Positions 60,137 through 64,000 of a stretch of DNA of 64,000 nt are shown in pieces (position 1 is the stretch's first letter; each line of letters opens with the position of its first letter). Under the pieces are notes generated by a model that was given only the letters and a program-made list of their open reading frames with translations, was not told where the DNA came from and did not search any database. The DNA lies in assembly GCF_044336245.1 (NCBI RefSeq), contig NZ_CP172346.1:930001-994000 (forward strand), in the 5' to 3' direction. Source of the DNA: Schlesneria sphaerica (GTDB taxonomy: Bacteria; Planctomycetota; Planctomycetia; Planctomycetales; Planctomycetaceae). The translations under genes were made by a program, and so were the position numbers.

Positions 60137-60161
60137 GCCCGTGGAACGAGATTCCACGGGC
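60137..60161 (-). terminator. Hairpin between fae and mtdB
   Basis: GCCCGTGGAA (60137-60146) and TTCCACGGGC (60152-60161), 5-nt loop. On the minus strand followed by TTGTCTTTCTTT, so it can terminate or attenuate fae transcripts before mtdB. Confidence 0.75.
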
Positions 60162-60197
60162 CTGCGCATCACTTAGCAGAATCGCCAGCGTTTAAAC

Positions 60198-60695
60198 TCA
60201 CACACCCGAGAATGGATGCTTTGCGGTTTCTTTCTTGGCGACCATTTCGTCAGCGCTTGGCTCGCTCTTCATGGCACGAGCGATCGAGAGCTTGGTTGCA
60301 TCGTAGTTGTACTGGAAGATCTTCTTGTCGTCGGCAGCTTCCCAGTGAATGAAGACGCCACAAACGATACAGAGCTTTTCAGCCTGATCCTTGGGGATCA
60401 CGCCTTCAGCGACGGAGTCGGCAACGGCCTTCGCGACAGCGTACTGAGCAGGGCCGAACATCTGGACGGCTTGTTTTGCACCCTTGATCGTGACCTTTGT
60501 GATCATGACGGTGGCTGGCTTGACAGCCAGGTTTGGTTCCAACACGGCCAGCAGATTGCTGTGACCTGAGCTCTGATTGGCCAGAGCGTTGGCGAAGGCA
60601 ACGCCGACGGGCCCCGACTTGTCGCCGATCAGCAGATCGATGTGAGCAATTTCATTACCGTCACCGGACAGGGCTTCACCAACATAGAACGACAT
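60198..60695 (-). CDS. fae: Formaldehyde-activating enzyme Fae
   Basis: 165 aa from the ATG at 60695, preceded by GAGGA. Characteristic text: MSFYVGEALSGDGNEIAHIDLLIGDKSGPVGVAFANALANQSSGHSNLLAVLEPNLAVKP, TVMITKVTIKGAKQAVQMFGPAQYAVAKAVADSVAEGVIP and the late CGVFIHWEAADDKKIFQYNYDATK. Active-site His17-equivalent is in NEIAHIDLL. Condenses formaldehyde with H4MPT to methylene-H4MPT, the substrate for MtdB. The length and lack of additional domains are standard. A longer in-frame upstream extension lacks any similarity. Confidence 0.96.
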   Translation of the reverse strand: MSFYVGEALSGDGNEIAHIDLLIGDKSGPVGVAFANALANQSSGHSNLLAVLEPNLAVKPATVMITKVTIKGAKQAVQMFGPAQYAVAKAVADSVAEGVIPKDQAEKLCIVCGVFIHWEAADDKKIFQYNYDATKLSIARAMKSEPSADEMVAKKETAKHPFSGV

Positions 60696-61010
60696 GCTGT
60701 AATCCTCATTCAAAGTAATTTCTGGTCGACGACTCAGAACCTCGCAGTCGCAGAGGCGAGCCGATCCCAAGACCGGAATCCTGCGGCACGATGCCGGAGA
60801 ATTGGCCGTTGTGATACCACATCCATACCATGATTTTCCAGCTACTTGGCGACTTGATCGTGCTCGGCCCAAGCCATCCCGACGGAGTCACTCCCTTGCC
60901 CGCTTCAACCGCGAAACGGCACCTTGCACGGGTAACCTGATCGTGCTCGGGCAGGATCAACGACACGCGTGCGACTCTTTTCTTTCCTGTCCCAAGAAAG
61001 CCATTCAACC

Positions 61011-62186
61011 ATGTCATCTCGTCAGATCCTGATCATCGGTGGCAGCACTCGAGCGGCCGCCGATTCGGTAAGACGAGCTGGTTGGCGACCGATCTGTGCC
61101 GACTTTTTTGTCGACTGGGACCTGCAGCAGACGGCCCAAACAATTCCCGTCCGTCGCTACCCGGAAAGCCTGCCAGACGACCTGGCCCACATTCGTGCCG
61201 ACGGCTGGATGTACTGCGGAGCTCTCGAAAACGAGCCGCAAATTCTCGCGCGCCTCCTCGAAGAAAACCGGAATCTCGGCCCTCTGATCGGAACTCACCC
61301 GGAAACGTTGGCTCATGTCCGAAATCCGTCCTGGATTTCCTCAGTTTTGCGTGCAGCGGGACTTCCCTGTCTGGACGTGGCCAGCCAATCGGCGCCACCT
61401 CCTCCCGATGGCTGCTGGCTGCAAAAGCCACTTTCGAGCGCGGGTGGGCGTCAAATTCGGGTATGGGACGAGGTGGCGGAACGTAGCCCGTTCGTGGAGC
61501 CTCACTACTTCCAGCGTCGAGTTTCCGGCAGCGAACTGTCTGTCTTGTTTCGTTGTGATGAGGGGAAACCGCCCGCCTGGCTGGGAGCGACTCGCGCACT
61601 TCGCTGGGCGAATCCCCTGCCCGCCCCGACTCCATTTTCCTACTGCGGCTCGACCGGCCCCGTGACCGATCTTCCCGATCACATCGTGCGGTCGATCACC
61701 GAAATTGTCACGACGATTGTCAGTCAGACCTCAGGTCTGAATGGCCTGGTCGGCTTTGACTTCATCGAGGATCCTCAGCAGGCCTGGCTGTTAGAGATCA
61801 ACCCACGTTACACAGCATCGGTGGAAGTGCTTGAACTTGCGTCGGGGCGTTCGCTGCTGTCACCGCAGCCTGTGTCGTGTCAAGCTGTATCAGGTCGGGT
61901 TGAGTCAGGTCGAGACCACGGTACGAACGAAAACCATCAACGAAGGATCGTCGCGAAACAGATTTTGTACGCTGTAGAGTCGATATCCGCCCCGGATCTT
62001 CGCCACTCCTTTCGGTCAATTGACCCGTGGCAGATCCCCATCGTGACAGATATCCCCCAAGTTCCATTAACGATCGATGCAGGTTGGCCGATTTGCACTG
62101 TCTTTGCCGAGGGTTCGGACCCTGTCGCCGTGAAGGAAATGTTGCGAATGCGGGGCGAGGCAGTTCGATCGGCAATCCGTGCGTAG
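61011..62186 (+). CDS. ATP-grasp protein of the H4MPT gene cluster
   Basis: 391 aa from the ATG at 61011. N-terminal preATP-grasp (RQILIIGGSTRAAADSVRRAGWRPICADFF), nucleotide-binding loop WLQKPLSSAGGRQIRVWDE and the metal-binding closing motif GLNGLVGFDFIEDPQQAWLLEINPRYTASVEVLELASG. Such ATP-grasp proteins occur in the archaeal-like C1 transfer clusters of methylotrophs and planctomycetes and are thought to act in H4MPT-type cofactor assembly, probably as a ligase; the acceptor is not proven. It is divergent from fae across about 315 bp. The last ~80 residues are a short additional domain without known similarity. Confidence 0.85.
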   Translation: MSSRQILIIGGSTRAAADSVRRAGWRPICADFFVDWDLQQTAQTIPVRRYPESLPDDLAHIRADGWMYCGALENEPQILARLLEENRNLGPLIGTHPETLAHVRNPSWISSVLRAAGLPCLDVASQSAPPPPDGCWLQKPLSSAGGRQIRVWDEVAERSPFVEPHYFQRRVSGSELSVLFRCDEGKPPAWLGATRALRWANPLPAPTPFSYCGSTGPVTDLPDHIVRSITEIVTTIVSQTSGLNGLVGFDFIEDPQQAWLLEINPRYTASVEVLELASGRSLLSPQPVSCQAVSGRVESGRDHGTNENHQRRIVAKQILYAVESISAPDLRHSFRSIDPWQIPIVTDIPQVPLTIDAGWPICTVFAEGSDPVAVKEMLRMRGEAVRSAIRA

Positions 62187-62190
62187 TTTC

Positions 62191-63402
62191 TCAGTAAGCG
62201 GCCTCAAGAATCTCGAGCAGGTCCTGTTCTGTTGGGCAGCGTCCATTCAGCAGCATGAGTCGCTTGATTCCAAACGATTTCCGGGCAAAAACAGGAAGTT
62301 GATCGCGCGTCCCGCCCAAGTCGCGAATCCGGGGTGGAATACCAATGGGACTTCGCAGCGCTTCCACTTGAGTGATTGCCAGTTCCGCTGCCGCTTCCGT
62401 CGAAAGCCCCTTGGTATCCGCCCCCAGGAGTTCCGCAATCCGCGCAAATTCAGGTAAGCGGGAGGGGAGGTTGAACCGCATCACGTAAGGGAGCAGCAGA
62501 CCATTTCCCGCGCCATGAGAACAATGCAGAGCTCCGCCAATCGGATATTCCAGTGCATGGACGAGAGCCACAGCGTTATTCGAGAAGGCGAGCCCCGCCA
62601 ATGTCGCCGCGAGAGCCATACCTTCTCGCGCTGCCAGATTTTGTGGTTCGTTGACGGCGGTAACCAGATGCTTTCCGACCAGTTCAATCGCCCGTTCCGC
62701 CAGGCAATCACCAATGGGCTGTTTTCCGTCGTAGGGAAAGGGTTCGTCTGCCGGGACATCCAGTTCATGATAGTGGACTGCCGTGTAAGCTTCGATCGCA
62801 TGCGTCAGGGCATCGATACCGCTATCGGCTGAAGCACGGGGAGGACAAGTTAACGTCAGCTTTGGATCGACGACTGCCAAGACCGGACGGAGATAGTGGC
62901 TGAGCGAACTGATCTTGGTCTGATCCTCAGTATCGGTCAGTACTGCGGCGTGGGAAACTTCACTCCCCGTCCCTGCTGTCGTCGGAATGCAGACCAGCGG
63001 AATGATCGGGCCGGGGACTTTTCCAAAACCAAAATAGTCGCGGTAGCTTCCGCCGTGCGTGAGCACGGTCGCGACGATTTTGGCGAGATCCAGATTGCTT
63101 CCTCCACCGACACCCACGATCACATCGGGTTTGGCCCCGCGCGCCACTTCAATCGCCGCATCCGCAGTCTTGAATGAGGGCTCAGGTTCCCCCCCATCGA
63201 AGATCGTCACGGAGATCCCGGCTGCTTCCAGGGGAGCTTTGACCTGATCGACAATTTGAAACTTCGCGAGAATGGCATCCGAAACAAGCAGTATTCGTTT
63301 TGGCTTCCAGGGTTCGAGGAACTGAGCCAGCCGGCGAACAATTCCTGATCCAAAAACGATGCGCCCGGCCGAGTAGAAATTCCAGTAGTCGCGGTGTGAC
63401 AT
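62191..63402 (-). CDS. Iron-containing alcohol dehydrogenase (HOT-like)
   Basis: 403 aa from the ATG at 63402, chosen because AGGTGA lies 7 nt upstream; the frame is open to a GTG at 63465. Group III Fe-ADH: NAD loop VGVGGGSNLDLAK, PTTAGTGSE, metal ligands D and H in DSGIDALTHAIEAY, H in VHALEYPIGG and H in HCSHGAGNG. A segment PYDGKQPIGDCLAERAIELVGK corresponds to the insertion of hydroxyacid-oxoacid transhydrogenase relatives. Convergent with the ATP-grasp gene (5 bp apart). Given the neighbouring Fae/MtdB genes, an alcohol or aldehyde step in C1 metabolism is an attractive but untested idea. Confidence 0.88.
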   Translation of the reverse strand: MSHRDYWNFYSAGRIVFGSGIVRRLAQFLEPWKPKRILLVSDAILAKFQIVDQVKAPLEAAGISVTIFDGGEPEPSFKTADAAIEVARGAKPDVIVGVGGGSNLDLAKIVATVLTHGGSYRDYFGFGKVPGPIIPLVCIPTTAGTGSEVSHAAVLTDTEDQTKISSLSHYLRPVLAVVDPKLTLTCPPRASADSGIDALTHAIEAYTAVHYHELDVPADEPFPYDGKQPIGDCLAERAIELVGKHLVTAVNEPQNLAAREGMALAATLAGLAFSNNAVALVHALEYPIGGALHCSHGAGNGLLLPYVMRFNLPSRLPEFARIAELLGADTKGLSTEAAAELAITQVEALRSPIGIPPRIRDLGGTRDQLPVFARKSFGIKRLMLLNGRCPTEQDLLEILEAAY

Positions 63403-64000
63403 GAAACGCTCACCTGCAAAATGCTGTTCGATTGTTCGGATAGCGGCCTCGATCATATCAGGCACCGCAATCGGTTCCAGATACGCGATGTGAAGGATGT
63501 GATGTGACGGTTATATGTGGTCCTCTCCAAAGTGCTGACAAACGGCGCCATACTGTGCCTCTCCGATGCTCCTGAACCGCCGTGCCGCGTCCCTCTGTTC
63601 ATCCCGGATTCCCCACCCGGTGCACGCTCAAACGTTGAAACCATCTTTCGCGGTGCCGTCCCCTTGATCGACATCAGGTTCGGCAGAGATCACCGTACAC
63701 TGAACTCTAAACTGACAAAATCAGTATACACGTCAAGAACGATGTAACCGTCAAAGTTCCTCCAGTTGGAGTGTTGGTTACAACGAGACACCGACTCGCT
63801 ATTTGGAAGCAGTCGTACCGCTTATTCCCGATGCAGTGGTTGCCGGGATGTCGATTCGATTGCGAGACTACTCTGTTTCGTGATACATCCGATTCGTCAT
63901 CGCGAGGCCATCCTCAATCGATCACGTTCGGTAAATGAGATCAGGGTCTCTTTTGAGAGAGAGCACTGCGAATGACGCCCAACGGATTGGGCCCGGAAAC
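63403..64000. other. Right-hand end, no gene recognised
   Basis: About 600 bp upstream of the alcohol dehydrogenase. Short frames in all directions lack domains or good ribosome-binding sites. An ATG at 63972 is open to the right edge without a Shine-Dalgarno, so a gene may begin beyond the window. Confidence 0.4.

Noticed and set aside
60696..60872. N-terminal extension of Fae by 59 residues
   Set aside because: Arg-rich and unlike Fae; the ATG at 60695 has GAGGA upstream and gives the normal length.
63972..64000. Possible gene start at the right edge
   Set aside because: Only nine codons are visible and there is no Shine-Dalgarno.

Overview
The window reads as a chromosomal stretch of a Planctomycetes bacterium, probably order Planctomycetales. 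The evidence is the combination of families: a DUF1501 / planctomycete-cytochrome-C (PSD1: DUF1549+DUF1553) pair, a cytochrome-c/WD40 fusion, DUF1080, a DUF1559 prepilin-like protein followed by a carboxypeptidase-regulatory-like lipoprotein, an Alternative Complex III respiratory operon, and tetrahydromethanopterin-linked C1 genes (fae, mtdB). GC is moderately high. Genes lie on both strands in short runs with few overlaps, except for one long and very compact respiratory operon. There is no phage, CRISPR array, rRNA or recognisable tRNA. One intact insertion sequence is present.

Layout. 0-10.3 kb: translational GTPase TypA (cut by the left edge), SRP receptor FtsY, then a leftward run of secreted or membrane proteins (unknown 340-aa protein, cytochrome/WD40 fusion, zinc-ribbon membrane protein, DUF1080 protein, repeat protein) ending in an unusual HpcH-type aldolase fused to two cupins. 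10.6-19.3 kb: an orphan small protein, a GT-C-like membrane protein with an NAD-sugar epimerase, DUF3050, a large secreted VIT/VWA protein, and a sugar isomerase coupled to a small membrane protein. 19.4-25.9 kb: two FKBP isomerase genes, two secreted proteins of unknown role, an ArsR/SRPBCC pair, a single-domain protoglobin behind a strikingly symmetric promoter/operator, and a class-II phosphodiesterase-like MBL protein. 26-32.5 kb: DUF1501 + PSD1 and the replicative helicase DnaB.

32.9-45.6 kb is the core of the window: a 12-gene rightward operon encoding Alternative Complex III (ActA-F), a small membrane protein, a Sco copper chaperone and an A2-type (YSHP) caa3 cytochrome oxidase (subunits II, I, III, IV). 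Ten of its eleven junctions are 4-nt ATGA overlaps. Together the products would form a quinol to cytochrome c to O2 chain.

45.7-48 kb holds an intact ISKra4-like element with 24-bp inverted repeats and a perfect 8-bp target duplication. It has landed on the ribosome-binding site of a small gene. 48-58 kb: secreted helical protein, lipoprotein pair, GAPDH with a strong terminator, DUF1559 + lipoprotein, a small multi-pass protein and a second DUF1501 protein without a PSD1 partner. 58-63.5 kb: a Gly-rich BON-domain protein, then mtdB, fae, an ATP-grasp ligase and an iron-dependent alcohol dehydrogenase, suggesting an H4MPT-linked formaldehyde oxidation module. The last ~0.6 kb shows no gene. 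All functional calls rest on motif recognition by eye; no database search was possible.
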